Positions 36,752 to 46,929 are shown, numbered from the stretch's first letter. The stretch is 64,000 bases of DNA from Olsenella sp. (GCA_022648325.1 JALCMG010000005.1:113423-177422), one strand, 5' to 3'. A program made the numbers and translations. Notes: generated by a model not told the origin, from the sequence alone.

Positions 36752-37462
36752 ATGTACGGATACGGATACGGCTACAACACCCCAAGCTTTGGCATTGGCG
36801 CATCGGCAGGCATCTTCGTCACCCTACTCGTCATCGCATTCATCGCAGCGATTGTTTTGGCCGTCGCGGGGTACCGCAAGTACGTAAACGATGGAGATCA
36901 GCAGCGCTTCAGCCTCAAGGACAGCAGCACTTGGGGTCCGTTCTTCCGCTTTGACAAGCTCGTCATCGACAAGATCTTGAAGGCGCTCTACCTCTTCTGC
37001 GCCATCTTCACTGCCTTCTTCTTCCTGGCGATTGTACTTGCGAGCCTGGCGAACGGAATCGTCGCGTTTCTCGTCTCGCTCATCATGTGCGCGATTCTCT
37101 GCCTCATCATCGAGCTCATTGAGCGCGTTACGTTTGAGTCTGTAATGCTGAGCGTCATCATCACCCGCAATACCACAGACATCAAGGACATGCTGAGCAG
37201 GCGCCCTGCCTCCCAGCTGCCGCCCTCTGGCCCTGCTCCCGTGCCTCCCACACAGCCCGTCGCGCCCGCAGCACCAGTTGCCGAGGCGTCCGCCTCTGAG
37301 GTATCTGCTCTCGAGCCGGCCCATTCGGAGCCTACGTCTGTACCTGAGCCGCCTGCAGAGAGCAAGCCTGCACCCAGCACTCCGTCCTTCTGCCCGGAGT
37401 GTGGCACGGCCATCCAACCGGGTTCCCACTTCTGCCCCGAGTGCGGAAAGAAGCTCGACTAG
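36752..37462 (+). CDS. Membrane protein with C-terminal zinc ribbon, unknown function
   Basis: This 236-aa protein opens with a Tyr/Gly repeat (MYGYGYGYN). A hydrophobic helix follows (IFVTLLVIAFIAAIVLAVAG), then two more (ALYLFCAIFTAFFFLAIVLA and VAFLVSLIMCAILCLIIEL). Residues about 150-205 are Pro/Ala-rich. The C-terminus is a zinc ribbon: FCPECGTAIQPGSHFCPECG. AAGGGAG lies before the ATG. It is the second zinc-ribbon membrane protein inserted in the ribosomal protein run. Confidence 0.72.
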   Translation: MYGYGYGYNTPSFGIGASAGIFVTLLVIAFIAAIVLAVAGYRKYVNDGDQQRFSLKDSSTWGPFFRFDKLVIDKILKALYLFCAIFTAFFFLAIVLASLANGIVAFLVSLIMCAILCLIIELIERVTFESVMLSVIITRNTTDIKDMLSRRPASQLPPSGPAPVPPTQPVAPAAPVAEASASEVSALEPAHSEPTSVPEPPAESKPAPSTPSFCPECGTAIQPGSHFCPECGKKLD

Positions 37463-37582
37463 GTGCGGCTGCGCGCAACATTCGCAAAGAGAGGCCCCCT
37501 CGTGTTAATACTGAGGAGAATCTCCAGGCCGCAGTAGCTACCAACATGAGGGCTGGCACAAAAAAGCCGGAAACACTATTAT

Positions 37583-37614
37583 TTGACCTTGCGTCGCTAG
37601 GCAGGGATTATGCT
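37583..37614 (+). promoter_or_regulatory. Candidate promoter for rplE and the rest of the spc operon
   Basis: TTGACC (37583-37588) lies 20 bases upstream of TATGCT (37609-37614); TTATGC at 19 bases is an alternative. The spacing is longer than ideal. It is about 95 bp before rplE and beyond the inserted genes. Confidence 0.45.
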
Positions 37615-37709
37615 GTCTTGTGGTGTAGGACATGGCTCCTGGGATTGCCACCCCAGGGGGTGCGAGAAAGAAACCCCGCACGTAAACCACCAAGATCTAA
37701 GGAGAGAAC

Positions 37710-38270
37710 ATGGCAGAAGAGAAGTACGTGCCCCGTCTCAAGCAGAAGTACTACGACGAGGTCCGCGACGAGCTGCAGAAGCAGTTCAACTACGGCAACG
37801 TCATGCAGATTCCACGCTTCGAGAAGATTGTCGTGAACATGGGTGTTGGCGAGGCCGCGACCAATTCGAAGGCTATCGATGGCGCCATCGCCGATTTGCG
37901 CGCCATCACCGGCCAGCAGCCGCTCGTCACGCATGCCCGCAAGTCCATCGCAACCTTCCACCTGCGTGCCGGTCAGGCTATCGGTGCCAAGGTCACCCTG
38001 CGCGGCGACCGTATGTGGGAGTTCCTCGACCGTCTCATCGCCGTTGCCATCCCGCGCATCCGCGACTTCCGCGGCCTTTCTCCCAAGAGCTTCGACGGCC
38101 GTGGCAACTATTCCATGGGCGTTACCGAGCAGCTGATCTTCCCCGAGATTGACTTCGACAAGATTGACCGCACGCGCGGCATGGACATCACCATCGTGAC
38201 CACCGCTCCCACCGACGAGGAGGGCAAGGCGCTTCTCGACGCCTTCCACTTCCCGTTCAAGGCGGAGTAG
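37710..38270 (+). CDS. rplE: 50S ribosomal protein L5
   Basis: This 186-aa 5S rRNA-binding protein has [18 protein letters not shown], the [15 protein letters not shown] block and [16 protein letters not shown]. Confidence 0.98.
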   Translation: MAEEKYVPRLKQKYYDEVRDELQKQFNYGNVMQIPRFEKIVVNMGVGEAATNSKAIDGAIADLRAITGQQPLVTHARKSIATFHLRAGQAIGAKVTLRGDRMWEFLDRLIAVAIPRIRDFRGLSPKSFDGRGNYSMGVTEQLIFPEIDFDKIDRTRGMDITIVTTAPTDEEGKALLDAFHFPFKAE

Positions 38271-38289
38271 GCCAAATATCGCAATGACC

Positions 38290-38311
38290 TCGCCCGGGAT
38301 AGTCCCGGGCG
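38290..38311 (+). other. Perfect hairpin between rplE and rpsN
   Basis: CGCCCGGGA-tag-TCCCGGGCG is a perfect 9-bp stem without a T run. It may protect mRNA ends or tune rpsN translation; termination is unlikely because the essential spc genes follow. Confidence 0.5.
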
Positions 38312-38338
38312 GTCAAGATGCACTATGAAGGAGGATTT

Positions 38339-38524
38339 GTGGCTAAGACATCGATGATCGTCAAGGCGAACCGCGAGCCGAAGTTCTCGACGCGCAAGCA
38401 GAGCCGCTGCCAGCGTTGTGGGCGTCCCCACTCCGTCTATCGCAAGTTCGGGCTCTGCCGCGTGTGCTTCCGCGAGCTGGCGAGCAAGGGCGAGCTTCCT
38501 GGCGTCCGCAAGGCAAGCTGGTAG
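38339..38524 (+). CDS. rpsN: 30S ribosomal protein S14, zinc-binding type (S14Z)
   Basis: This 61-aa short form starts at GTG after AAGGAGG. The sequence [19 protein letters not shown] and the four Cys (CQRC and CRVC) mark the zinc-dependent type. An ATG 21 bases upstream has no ribosome site at the right place. Confidence 0.97.
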   Translation: MAKTSMIVKANREPKFSTRKQSRCQRCGRPHSVYRKFGLCRVCFRELASKGELPGVRKASW

Positions 38525-38611
38525 GGCGCAGAGCTCTGGCGTCCAGGCGCCCATGCCATGGGTTTGGGCGAACCGGACACGCAGTTTCATCATGACGAAG
38601 GAGAAGGATCA

Positions 38612-39010
38612 ATGAAGATTACCGATCCCATTTCAGACATGCTGACGCGCATCCGCAACGCGAACTCAGCGGGCAAGGCCGAGGTTTCTATGCCCTCGAC
38701 TAAGGTGCTCGTTGAGATTGCCCGCGTCATCAAAGAGGAGGGCTACATCGAGGGCTATACGGTGGAGGACACCAAGCCCCAGAAGACCCTTCACATCACG
38801 CTTAAGTACGGCAACAGGCGCGCCCGCGTCATCCGCGGCATCCGTCGCATCTCCAAGCCGGGCCTTCGCATCTACTCGCAGGCGGACAAGCTCCCCCGCG
38901 TCTTGGGTGGCCTCGGCACTGCCGTTATCTCTACTTCCAAGGGCATGATGTGCGACCGCGACGCCCGCAAGCTTGGCGTCGGTGGCGAGGTCATCGCCTA
39001 TATTTGGTAA
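38612..39010 (+). CDS. rpsH: 30S ribosomal protein S8
   Basis: This 132-aa protein starts [18 protein letters not shown], and ends with the [11 protein letters not shown] block. AAGGAG lies before the ATG; an upstream in-frame ATG at 38558 is not supported. Confidence 0.98.
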   Translation: MKITDPISDMLTRIRNANSAGKAEVSMPSTKVLVEIARVIKEEGYIEGYTVEDTKPQKTLHITLKYGNRRARVIRGIRRISKPGLRIYSQADKLPRVLGGLGTAVISTSKGMMCDRDARKLGVGGEVIAYIW

Positions 39011-39039
39011 CTCCCGCTGAATCAAGATAGGAGGAGACA

Positions 39040-39576
39040 ATGTCTCGTATTGGTAAGAAGCCTGTCCAGATTCCGGCTGGAGTCACTGTGACCCTCGACG
39101 GCACTACCGTCTCGGTCAAGGGCAGCAAGGGTGAGCTCGCCCGCACCTTCTCTGACTTGGTGAGCATTACCCAGGAGGGCGACGTCCTCAACGTCGCCCG
39201 CGTCGACGAGTCCAAGGAGTCCAACGCTCAGCAGGGCCTCGTCCGCACTCTTGTTCACAACATGGTCGTCGGTGTTTCCGAGGGCTTCGAGAAGAAGCTC
39301 GAGCTCACGGGCGTTGGCTATCGCGCCGCGCTCAAGGGCAAGGATCTCGACCTTTCGCTCGGCTATTCCCACCCCGTCATCTTTGCCTGCCCCGAGAACA
39401 TCTCGTTCGAGGTACCCGACAACACCCACATCACGGTGAAGGGCATCTCCAAGGAGCAGGTCGGCCAGGTTGCCGCCGAGATCCGCGAGAAGCGTCCTCC
39501 CGAGCCGTACAAGGGCAAGGGTATCCACTACGAGGGCGAGCACATCCGCCGCAAGCTCGGTAAGGCCGCCAAGTAG
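39040..39576 (+). CDS. rplF: 50S ribosomal protein L6
   Basis: This 178-aa protein has MSRIGKKPVQIPAGV and the C-terminal RPPEPYKGKGIHYEGEHIRR. Confidence 0.98.
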   Translation: MSRIGKKPVQIPAGVTVTLDGTTVSVKGSKGELARTFSDLVSITQEGDVLNVARVDESKESNAQQGLVRTLVHNMVVGVSEGFEKKLELTGVGYRAALKGKDLDLSLGYSHPVIFACPENISFEVPDNTHITVKGISKEQVGQVAAEIREKRPPEPYKGKGIHYEGEHIRRKLGKAAK

Positions 39577-39636
39577 TATTAGGACCAGGCACAAGACCAT
39601 CACCCCGTCAGGTGGTGGCGTGACTAAGGAGAAGGA

Positions 39637-40005
39637 ATGAACAAGTATCAGAAGAAGGCAGCTGGCCTCGCGCGTCGCAAGCGTCGCGTCCGCGCCAAGA
39701 TCTTCGGTACCCCAGAGCGTCCCCGTCTCTGCGTGCACCGCACCAACGCCAACATCTATGCACAGGTCATCGATGACACCGAGGGCAAGACTCTCTGCTC
39801 TGCCTCGACCCTTGACCCCGAGTTCCGCGCAACTGGCAAGGTGGGCTCCAACAAGGAGGCTGCCGCCTTTGTGGGCGAGCTCGTTGGCAAGCGCGCCATC
39901 GAGAAGGGCATTACCGCGGTCAAGTTCGACCGTGGCGGCCGTATCTATCATGGTCGTGTCCAGGCTCTGGCAGACGGTGCCCGCAGCGCGGGCCTGAAGT
40001 TCTAG
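39637..40005 (+). CDS. rplR: 50S ribosomal protein L18
   Basis: This 122-aa 5S rRNA protein has [20 protein letters not shown] and the end [20 protein letters not shown]. rpsE follows 9 bases later. Confidence 0.98.
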   Translation: MNKYQKKAAGLARRKRRVRAKIFGTPERPRLCVHRTNANIYAQVIDDTEGKTLCSASTLDPEFRATGKVGSNKEAAAFVGELVGKRAIEKGITAVKFDRGGRIYHGRVQALADGARSAGLKF

Positions 40006-40014
40006 GAGGTTTTA

Positions 40015-40536
40015 ATGGCACGTGATCGTAAGCGCCAGCAGGACACGGATCTTCAGGAGCGCGTCGTCTACATCCACCGCGTCTCCAAGACCGTAAAGGG
40101 CGGCCGTCGCATGTCCCTCGTGGCTCTCGTCGTCGTCGGCGATGGCAAGGGCAACGTTGGCCTGGGCATGGGCCGCTCCACTGAGGTGCCCCTGGCAATT
40201 CAGAAGGGCGTCGAGGACGCCAAGAAGAACATGTTCAAGGTTCCCGTCACCGCTGAGGGCAGCGTTCCTCACACGGTCGAGGGCCACTACGGTGCTGGCC
40301 GTGTTCTCATCAAGCCGGCTATCGAGGGTACTGGCGTCATCGCCGGCGGCTCCGTGCGCCCGCTCTTTGAGCTTGCTGGCATCACCAACGTCCTTTCCAA
40401 GTCCCTTGGCACCGACAACGCCATGAACATCATCAAGGCCGCTGCCGAGGGCCTGAAGGAGCTCTCCAGCCCCCAGGAGACCGCCGAACGCCGCGGCATC
40501 ACCGTCTCCGAGATGTTTGTCGGGAAGGAGAACTAG
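40015..40536 (+). CDS. rpsE: 30S ribosomal protein S5
   Basis: This 173-aa protein has RVSKTVKGGRRMSLVALVVV and the GVIAGGSVRPLFELAGI block. rpmD starts two bases after the stop. Confidence 0.98.
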   Translation: MARDRKRQQDTDLQERVVYIHRVSKTVKGGRRMSLVALVVVGDGKGNVGLGMGRSTEVPLAIQKGVEDAKKNMFKVPVTAEGSVPHTVEGHYGAGRVLIKPAIEGTGVIAGGSVRPLFELAGITNVLSKSLGTDNAMNIIKAAAEGLKELSSPQETAERRGITVSEMFVGKEN

Positions 40537-40538
40537 CG

Positions 40539-40727
40539 ATGGCAGAGAAGAAGCTTACCGTCACCCTCGTCCGCAGCGCCGTGACGCAGGTGAAGAAGGA
40601 CCAGACGGCCACTTGCCGTGCAATGGGCCTTCGCAAGATTGGCGACGTCGCCGTCCTGCCCGACAACCCCAGCGTCCGAGGCATGATCTTCAAGGTCAAG
40701 CACCTCGTGACCGTTGAAGAGAACTAG
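40539..40727 (+). CDS. rpmD: 50S ribosomal protein L30
   Basis: This 62-aa protein has [17 protein letters not shown] and the [20 protein letters not shown] core. Confidence 0.97.
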   Translation: MAEKKLTVTLVRSAVTQVKKDQTATCRAMGLRKIGDVAVLPDNPSVRGMIFKVKHLVTVEEN

Positions 40728-40738
40728 GAGTCACCCAA

Positions 40739-41188
40739 ATGCAGCTCAATGATCTGCGCCCCGCAGAGGGTTCTAGGAAGAACCGCAAGCGCATCGGCCG
40801 CGGCAACTCTTCCGGCCACGGCACCACCGCCGGTCGCGGCACCAAGGGTCAGCTCTCCCGCTCTGGCGGCGGCAAGGGCGCCGGCTTCGAGGGCGGCCAG
40901 CAGCCGCTCGCCATGCGCCTTCCTAAGCTCCCCGGCTTCAGGAACCCCAACCGCGTCGAGTACGCCCCTGTGAACGTCGCTCGCCTCCAGGAGGTCTTCG
41001 AGGACGGCGACGCCGTCGATGCCGAGTCCCTGGTTGCCAAGGGCGTCATCAAGCGCACCTATGTTCCCGTGAAGGTCCTCGGTGACGGCGAGCTCACCAA
41101 GAAGCTCACCGTCAAGGTGGACAAGGTTTCCGCCTCGGCCAAGATCAAGATTGAGGCGGCCGGAGGAAAGGTCGAGCCGGCGTGCTAA
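40739..41188 (+). CDS. rplO: 50S ribosomal protein L15
   Basis: This 149-aa protein has the Gly-rich N-terminus [20 protein letters not shown] and [13 protein letters not shown]. Its stop overlaps the secY start. Confidence 0.98.
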   Translation: MQLNDLRPAEGSRKNRKRIGRGNSSGHGTTAGRGTKGQLSRSGGGKGAGFEGGQQPLAMRLPKLPGFRNPNRVEYAPVNVARLQEVFEDGDAVDAESLVAKGVIKRTYVPVKVLGDGELTKKLTVKVDKVSASAKIKIEAAGGKVEPAC

Positions 41189-42459
41189 ACGGAATCGCCA
41201 ACGCTTTCCGAGTGCCGGAACTGAGGAAGAAGATTCTCCTCACTGTGGGGATCCTCGTTCTCTACCGCTTCGGTGCGTACCTTCCCGTGCCTGGAGCGCC
41301 GTTCCAGGAGATGCTGAGCGCATATGCCGCCGGCGTCTCCTCGAGCGGTGCCATGGCGGTGCTCAACCTGTTCTCGGGCGGCGCCCTGTCGCGCATGTCC
41401 GTCTTCAGCTTGGGCATCATGCCCTACATCACCGCCCAGATCATCCTTCAGATGTTCCAGGCAGTGGTTCCCTCTCTGGGAGAGCTGGCTAAGGAGGGTG
41501 AGTCTGGTCAGCGTAAGATTACGCAGTATACCCGTTACCTCACCATTGGCCTTGCCCTCCTCAACGCCATTGCCTATCTCTTCTACTTCAAGAGCTTTGG
41601 CGTGACGTTCTCCCAGATGGGGATTCCCGAGGCACTTGAGAACTTCATCGTGGTCTTCACGATGCTTGTGGGCGCGGTGATCATCATGTGGCTGGGCGAG
41701 GTCATTACCCAGCGCGGCGTTGGCAACGGCATGTCTCTCATCATCTTCGCGAACATCATGTCCGGTCTTCCCTCGGCGCTCATTTCCTCGGTGACCACCA
41801 ACGGCAACGCCCTGCTTACGGGAATCACGCTCCTCGTGATCATCGCGATTGTCCCGCTCATCGTTTACGTAGAGCGCGGCCAGCGTCGTATCCCCGTGCA
41901 GTACGCAAAGCGTGTCGTGGGACGCAGGGTTATGGGCGGCCAGAACACGTACCTTCCCATCAAGGTAAACACTGCCGGCGTTGTGCCTATCATCTTCGCC
42001 TCCGCTGTGCTGTACTTCCCGGCTCAGATTGCGGTGTTCTTCCCTGGTGTGGGCTGGATTCAGGCAGTCGCCAACGCGCTTTCCTCGGGTTGGCTGAACT
42101 GGGGCCTCTCTGTGGTTCTCATTGTGTTCTTCGCCTACTTCTACACGTCGATGGTCTTCAATCCCGAGGAGACAGCCGACCAGCTTCGCAAGCAGGGTGG
42201 GTTCATCCCGGGCGTGAGGCCCGGTGCCGCGACGGCGGCCTATATCAAGAGCACGATCGACCATGTCACGCTCCCCGGCGCGCTCTTCATGGCGGTTCTA
42301 GCTGTGGTACCGACCATCATCTTCTGGTTCACCAACGACACGCTCATCCAGTCGTTTGGCGGAACCTCGGTTCTCATCATGGTTGGCGTGGCAATGGATA
42401 CCATCGCCTCGCTCGAGAGCCAACTCAAGATGCATAACTACGAAGGCTTCTTTAAGTAG
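41182..42459 (+). CDS. secY: Preprotein translocase subunit SecY
   Basis: This 425-aa channel subunit has ten membrane segments. It starts at GTG and overlaps rplO by 7 bp. Conserved blocks are [16 protein letters not shown] (helix 2), the cytoplasmic loop [14 protein letters not shown] and [15 protein letters not shown]. The plug and lateral-gate regions look complete. Confidence 0.98.
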   Translation: MLNGIANAFRVPELRKKILLTVGILVLYRFGAYLPVPGAPFQEMLSAYAAGVSSSGAMAVLNLFSGGALSRMSVFSLGIMPYITAQIILQMFQAVVPSLGELAKEGESGQRKITQYTRYLTIGLALLNAIAYLFYFKSFGVTFSQMGIPEALENFIVVFTMLVGAVIIMWLGEVITQRGVGNGMSLIIFANIMSGLPSALISSVTTNGNALLTGITLLVIIAIVPLIVYVERGQRRIPVQYAKRVVGRRVMGGQNTYLPIKVNTAGVVPIIFASAVLYFPAQIAVFFPGVGWIQAVANALSSGWLNWGLSVVLIVFFAYFYTSMVFNPEETADQLRKQGGFIPGVRPGAATAAYIKSTIDHVTLPGALFMAVLAVVPTIIFWFTNDTLIQSFGGTSVLIMVGVAMDTIASLESQLKMHNYEGFFK

Positions 42460-42476
42460 GTAATCCGTTCTGCTGC

Positions 42477-42503
42477 GTGCCGGCCTTGTGGCCGGCACCT
42501 TTT
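42477..42503 (+). terminator. Terminator-like hairpin between secY and adk
   Basis: GTGCCGGCC-ttgt-GGCCGGCAC is a perfect 9-bp stem followed by CTTTTC. It lies immediately upstream of the adk ribosome site, so it may attenuate rather than end transcription. Confidence 0.7.
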
Positions 42504-42518
42504 CAAAGGAGGATGCAC

Positions 42519-43145
42519 ATGAACATCGTTCTGCTCGGTGCCCCGGGTGCAGGCAAGGGTACGCAGGCACAGAAGCTCGTGGAGGAGTTTGGAATTGCCC
42601 ACATCTCTACTGGCGACCTTCTGCGCGCTGCAGTCAAGGCGCAATCGGAGCTCGGGCTCCAGGCCAAGTCCTATATGGACGCCGGCAAGCTCGTTCCCGA
42701 TGAGCTTGTAATCAACCTCGTAAAGGAGCGCCTCCAGGCCGACGATGCCCAAGAGGGCTTCATCCTTGATGGCTTCCCCCGCAACACTGCCCAGGCAGTT
42801 ACGCTCGACTCTGAGCTGGCAGCTATGGATCGTAACCTAGATGCCGCTCTTCTCGTTGATGTAAAGCCCGAGGTTATCGTGAATCGTCTTAGCTCCCGTA
42901 GGACTTGCCGTTCCTGCGGCTACACCGCTCCAGCCAGTGTCGACGTGTGTCCGCGCTGTGGGGGCGAGATGTACCAGCGAGACGATGACAAGCCGGAGAC
43001 CATCCAGAAGCGCTTGGACGTTTACCAGACACAGACCGCTCCTCTCGTTGAGTATTATCGTGGCCACTCGATTCTCAAGGAGGTCGATGGAGACAGGCCG
43101 GCCGACGAGGTCTATGCCGATGTAAGGGCACTCCTCACCGTATGA
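42519..43145 (+). CDS. adk: Adenylate kinase, zinc-binding LID form
   Basis: This 208-aa enzyme interconverts ATP + AMP and 2 ADP. P-loop GAPGAGKGTQ, the DGFPRN block and a LID with two CxxC pairs (CRSCGY and CPRCGG) are visible. Two ATGs follow AAAGGAGG; the one at 42519 has correct 6-base spacing, while 42513 has none. The stop overlaps the map start (ATGA). Confidence 0.97.
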   Translation: MNIVLLGAPGAGKGTQAQKLVEEFGIAHISTGDLLRAAVKAQSELGLQAKSYMDAGKLVPDELVINLVKERLQADDAQEGFILDGFPRNTAQAVTLDSELAAMDRNLDAALLVDVKPEVIVNRLSSRRTCRSCGYTAPASVDVCPRCGGEMYQRDDDKPETIQKRLDVYQTQTAPLVEYYRGHSILKEVDGDRPADEVYADVRALLTV

Positions 43146-43936
43146 TTCATATCAAGAAGCCAGAGCAGATCGAACAGATGAAGGCCGCCGGGGCAGTGTC
43201 CAAGGCGGCCCTTCGTCGTGCCGGGGAGATGGTTCGTCCCGGCGTTACCACTCGTGAGATAGACCAGATCGTCGAGAGTTATATTCGCCTGCATGGTGCA
43301 ACGCCCACCTTCAAGGGCTACGGCGGTTTCCCCGCAAGCATCTGCTCGTCTGTGAACGAACAGATTGTCCACGGAATTCCTTCTCCTGCCGTTGCCCTAC
43401 GCGACGGCGACATCATTTCCATTGACACTGGAGCCATCCTAGGCGGCTGGGTGGGAGATAATGCCTGGACCTTTTATGTGGGCAACGTCTCCGACGAGGT
43501 TAAGGGCCTTTGTGAGGTAACCCGCGACTGCCTTAAGGCAGGAATCGAGCAAGCAGTTCCCGGCAACCGCCTCGGTGACGTGGGCGCTGCTATCCAGGAG
43601 CTCGCTGAGTCCCATGGGTATGGTGTGGTGCGCGACTACGTTGGCCATGGGGTTGGACATGTTATGCATGAAGATCCCAACGTTCCCAATTACGGTAAGC
43701 GAGGACGGGGCGTTCGCCTGCAGGTGGGAATGGTTATCGCAATCGAACCGATGATAACTATGGGGTCTTACGACTCGCATACGCTTTCAAATGGCTGGAC
43801 CGTTGTCACCAACGACAACCTTCCCGCCGCGCATTACGAGAACACCATCGCCATCACTAAGGATGGGCCTGTCATCCTTACTGCAGATGAAGTAGGCCCC
43901 TGGTGCAAGATGCAGGGTGGCGAGAAGGACGCATAG
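43142..43936 (+). CDS. map: Methionine aminopeptidase, type I
   Basis: This 264-aa metalloprotease removes initiator Met. Metal ligands lie in SIDTGA (Asp), VGDNAW (Asp), GHGVGHVMHE (His), AIEPMI (Glu) and HYENTIA (Glu). The substrate His is in EQIVHGIP. It is translationally coupled to adk (ATGA). Confidence 0.97.
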   Translation: MIHIKKPEQIEQMKAAGAVSKAALRRAGEMVRPGVTTREIDQIVESYIRLHGATPTFKGYGGFPASICSSVNEQIVHGIPSPAVALRDGDIISIDTGAILGGWVGDNAWTFYVGNVSDEVKGLCEVTRDCLKAGIEQAVPGNRLGDVGAAIQELAESHGYGVVRDYVGHGVGHVMHEDPNVPNYGKRGRGVRLQVGMVIAIEPMITMGSYDSHTLSNGWTVVTNDNLPAAHYENTIAITKDGPVILTADEVGPWCKMQGGEKDA

Positions 43937-43962
43937 CGTCTCTCTCTTGCATAAAGTTTGCG

Positions 43963-43993
43963 TCCACGTTGTGCGATTTAAGTGCAACGTGGA
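43963..43993 (+). terminator. Hairpin after map
   Basis: TCCACGTTG and CAACGTGGA form a 9-bp stem around a 13-base loop, followed by TGTTTGTGAGGATTTT. The T tract is weak. Confidence 0.5.
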
Positions 43994-44053
43994 TGTTTGT
44001 GAGGATTTTAGGTAAGATATTTGGTCGCTGTCACAGCGTTGAGAGGGTTGAAT

Positions 44054-44272
44054 TTGAGCAAACAGGATGCTATCGAGCTTGAAGGCAAGGTCATCGAGCC
44101 CCTGCCTAACGCCATGTTCAACGTCGAGCTTGAGAACGGCAAGACCATCCTTTGCACCATCTCGGGCAAGATTCGGATGAACTACATCAGGATTCTTCCC
44201 GGCGATAAGGTTGTGGTGGAGATTTCACCGTACGACCTCACGAGGGGTCGCATCACCTACCGTTACAAGTAG
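44054..44272 (+). CDS. infA: Translation initiation factor IF-1
   Basis: This 72-aa OB-fold factor starts at TTG (read as [20 protein letters not shown]), with GAGAGGG upstream. The end [20 protein letters not shown] is typical. The open frame extends 33 bases upstream to a GTG-like start, but the added residues are not family-like. Confidence 0.96.
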   Translation: MSKQDAIELEGKVIEPLPNAMFNVELENGKTILCTISGKIRMNYIRILPGDKVVVEISPYDLTRGRITYRYK

Positions 44273-44397
44273 GCGCTGCGCACAACAGTTGGTTATTCAC
44301 GCCTGCGGCTGGGCGATGAGATATAGTGCCGGGCAGCACCACCTGTCAGGCCAGATGTACTACCAGTACAGGTACTGTCTACTGGAAGGAAAGACAC

Positions 44398-44511
44398 ATG
44401 AAGGTACGTCCTTCGGTCAAGAAGATGTGCGACAAGTGCAAGATCATTCGTCGCCACGGCAAGGTATACGTAATCTGCGAGAACCCGCGCCACAAGCAGC
44501 GTCAGGGCTAG
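44398..44511 (+). CDS. rpmJ: 50S ribosomal protein L36 (zinc-binding type)
   Basis: This 37-aa protein reads [19 protein letters not shown], then [15 protein letters not shown]. The CxxC, Cys and His are the zinc ligands of the C+ form. GGAAGGAAAG lies before the ATG. Confidence 0.97.
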   Translation: MKVRPSVKKMCDKCKIIRRHGKVYVICENPRHKQRQG

Positions 44512-44532
44512 ATAACTGAGAGGAGACTCACG

Positions 44533-44904
44533 TTGGCCCGTATTAATGGCGTCGACCTTCCGCGTGACAAGCGTGTTGAGGTCGGACTTACCTACCTTTA
44601 CGGCATCGGCCAGACCAGCGCTACCAAGATTTGCGCTGCCACCGGTGTTGACCCCTCCACTCGCGTCAAGGACCTGACGGAGGACGAGGTCACCAAGATT
44701 CGTGACTACATTGATGCCAACTACACCACCGAGGGCGACCTTCGCCGCGAGGTGAGGCAGAACATTGCCCGTCTGATGGAGATTGGCTGCTACCGTGGCC
44801 TTCGCCACCGCAAGGGCCTCCCCGTTCGCGGTCAGCGCACCCACACCAACGCTCGCACCCGCAAGGGCAAGAAGCGTCAGATCGGTGCAAAGAAGAAGGC
44901 GTAA
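44533..44904 (+). CDS. rpsM: 30S ribosomal protein S13
   Basis: This 123-aa protein starts at TTG after GAGGAG ([20 protein letters not shown]). The C-terminal [20 protein letters not shown] is conserved. Confidence 0.97.
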   Translation: MARINGVDLPRDKRVEVGLTYLYGIGQTSATKICAATGVDPSTRVKDLTEDEVTKIRDYIDANYTTEGDLRREVRQNIARLMEIGCYRGLRHRKGLPVRGQRTHTNARTRKGKKRQIGAKKKA

Positions 44905-44916
44905 GGGGATAACACA

Positions 44917-45318
44917 ATGCCGCAGAAGAAGAATGCCCGTACTACCCGCGTGCGCCGCTCTGAGCGCAAGAACATCGCGGTTGGACAGGCTCACATCAAG
45001 AGCACCTTCAACAACACCATCGTCTCCATCACCGACCCCCAGGGCAACGTGATTTCCTGGCAGTCCGGCGGAACCGTTGGTTTCAAGGGCTCCCGTAAGT
45101 CCACCCCGTTCGCGGCTCAGCTTGCCGCCGAGGCCGCTGCTAAGGCAGCCATGGAGCACGGCCTTCACAAGGTCGCCGTGTTCGTCAAGGGCCCCGGCTC
45201 CGGTCGCGAGACGGCTATCCGCTCCCTCCAGGCTGCTGGCCTCGAGGTTTCGGGCATCCAGGACAAGACCCCCATTCCGCACAACGGTTGCCGTCCGTGC
45301 AAGCGTCGTCGCGTGTAG
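44917..45318 (+). CDS. rpsK: 30S ribosomal protein S11
   Basis: This 133-aa platform protein has [19 protein letters not shown] and the end [15 protein letters not shown]. Confidence 0.98.
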   Translation: MPQKKNARTTRVRRSERKNIAVGQAHIKSTFNNTIVSITDPQGNVISWQSGGTVGFKGSRKSTPFAAQLAAEAAAKAAMEHGLHKVAVFVKGPGSGRETAIRSLQAAGLEVSGIQDKTPIPHNGCRPCKRRRV

Positions 45319-45336
45319 CTAGGAAGGACACCACTA

Positions 45337-45930
45337 ATGGCAGTTGACAGGACGCCTGTCCTTAAGCGGTGCCGTCAGCTCGGCATCGATCCCGTCGTCA
45401 TGGGAATCAACAAGGAATCTCACCGCCAGCCCAAGCAGCGCCGTCGCCAGGAGAGCGAGTACGGCACGCAGCTCCGCGAGAAGCAGAAGGCCAAGTTCAT
45501 CTATGGCGTTCTCGAGAAGCAGTTCCGCCGCTACTACAAGCTGGCTCTTAAGCGCGAGGGCATCACGGGCGACAACCTCATGACCATCCTCGAGTCCAGG
45601 CTCGACAATGTCGTGTTCCGTCTTGGTTTTGCCCGTACCCGCAAGGAGGCTCGTCAGACCGTTCTTCACGGTCACATCACCGTGAACGGTCACCGCGTGG
45701 ATATCCCCTCTTACCAGGTGAAGGCTGGCGACGTTGTCGCCGTGGCCCCTAAGGCCAAGGACCTTCTCCCCATCAAGGAGGCCCTCATCTCCTCCGAGCA
45801 CATGGCAGTGCCGGCCTGGCTTGAGGTCGACATCGAGAAGCTTCAGGGCACCGTCCTCCAGCTTCCCAGCCGTGACCAGATCGATCTCGACATCGACGCC
45901 CAGCTCATTGTCGAGCTCTACTCCAAGTAA
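45337..45930 (+). CDS. rpsD: 30S ribosomal protein S4
   Basis: This 197-aa assembly protein has RRYYKLALKREGITGDNLM and the S4 RNA-binding domain (RLDNVVFRLGFARTRKEARQ). The N-terminus (LKRCRQLGIDP) lacks the four-Cys zinc motif seen in some relatives. Confidence 0.97.
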   Translation: MAVDRTPVLKRCRQLGIDPVVMGINKESHRQPKQRRRQESEYGTQLREKQKAKFIYGVLEKQFRRYYKLALKREGITGDNLMTILESRLDNVVFRLGFARTRKEARQTVLHGHITVNGHRVDIPSYQVKAGDVVAVAPKAKDLLPIKEALISSEHMAVPAWLEVDIEKLQGTVLQLPSRDQIDLDIDAQLIVELYSK

Positions 45931-45954
45931 GCCCGACACAGTTTGGAGGTAGCA

Positions 45955-46896
45955 ATGTCCGAGTTCATCCGGCCTACTGTGTCGGTAGAAGAGATTAGCG
46001 ACAGCCTCGCACGCGTGAGCGCAGAGCCGCTCGAGCGCGGGTATGGTGACACGCTCGGCAACTCCCTGCGTCGTGTGCTGCTGTCCTCCCTCGAGGGTGC
46101 AGCAGCCGAGGCAATCCAGATTGATGGCGTGCAGCACGAGTTCACCACCGTGCCGGGTGTCTACGAGGACGTCACCGATATCGTCCTCAACGTGAAGGGT
46201 CTTGTGTTCCGCTCCATGGGAACTGGCGAGGAGGCAACTGCCTCCATTAACGTTGATGGCCCCATGACGGTCACCGGTGGGGACTTTGAGATCCCCTCTG
46301 AGTTCACGCTTGTGAACCCCGACCACGTCATTTGCACCCTGGGTGCCGATACGCACCTCTCAATGAAGATGCGCATTGGCATTGGCCGCGGCTACGTCTC
46401 TGGCGATGACAACGAGCGTGAGAGCGATCCCATTGGGATCATCCACGTTGACTCGCTTTACTCGCCGGTGCGTCGCTGCGCCAAGTCCGTCGAGCCCTGC
46501 CGCGTTGGCCGTCACACCGACTATGACCGACTGCTGCTTGAGGTGGAGACCAACGGCTCCATTAGCCCGCGTGACGCCATCGTCGAGGCCGCCAATATCA
46601 TCAACCAGCACATGACGGCCTTCATGGGCCTCGCGGACGTAGACGAGCCCCAGGAGGACGAGTCGATCTTCGCGACGGGCGCCGAGGAGGACAACGCCGA
46701 GCTCGACAAGCAGATTGAGGATCTGGACCTCTCCGTCCGCTCCTACAACTGCCTGAAGCGCGCTGGCATTCACTCCGTGCGTCAGCTCGTGGAGTTCTCC
46801 GAGAACGATCTTCTCAACATCCGCAACTTTGGCGTCAAGTCCATCGAGGAAGTCAAGGACAAGCTCGAGTCCATGGGACTTTCCCTCAAGGCTTAG
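45955..46896 (+). CDS. rpoA: DNA-directed RNA polymerase subunit alpha
   Basis: This 313-aa subunit has the N-terminal dimer region (ERGYGDTLGNSLRRVLLSSL) and a C-terminal DNA-binding domain. The CTD has R262, N265, C266, G293, K295, S296 and E299, matching E. coli R265, N268, C269, G296, K298, S299 and E302. GGAGG fixes the start at 45955. rplQ follows. Confidence 0.98.
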   Translation: MSEFIRPTVSVEEISDSLARVSAEPLERGYGDTLGNSLRRVLLSSLEGAAAEAIQIDGVQHEFTTVPGVYEDVTDIVLNVKGLVFRSMGTGEEATASINVDGPMTVTGGDFEIPSEFTLVNPDHVICTLGADTHLSMKMRIGIGRGYVSGDDNERESDPIGIIHVDSLYSPVRRCAKSVEPCRVGRHTDYDRLLLEVETNGSISPRDAIVEAANIINQHMTAFMGLADVDEPQEDESIFATGAEEDNAELDKQIEDLDLSVRSYNCLKRAGIHSVRQLVEFSENDLLNIRNFGVKSIEEVKDKLESMGLSLKA

Positions 46897-46929
46897 GCTG
46901 CCGCTCGCATCGCATAGGAGAAGCTAGAC

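Noticed and set aside
38290..38311. Hairpin after rplE as a terminator
   Set aside because: No T run, and essential spc genes downstream have no other clear promoter.
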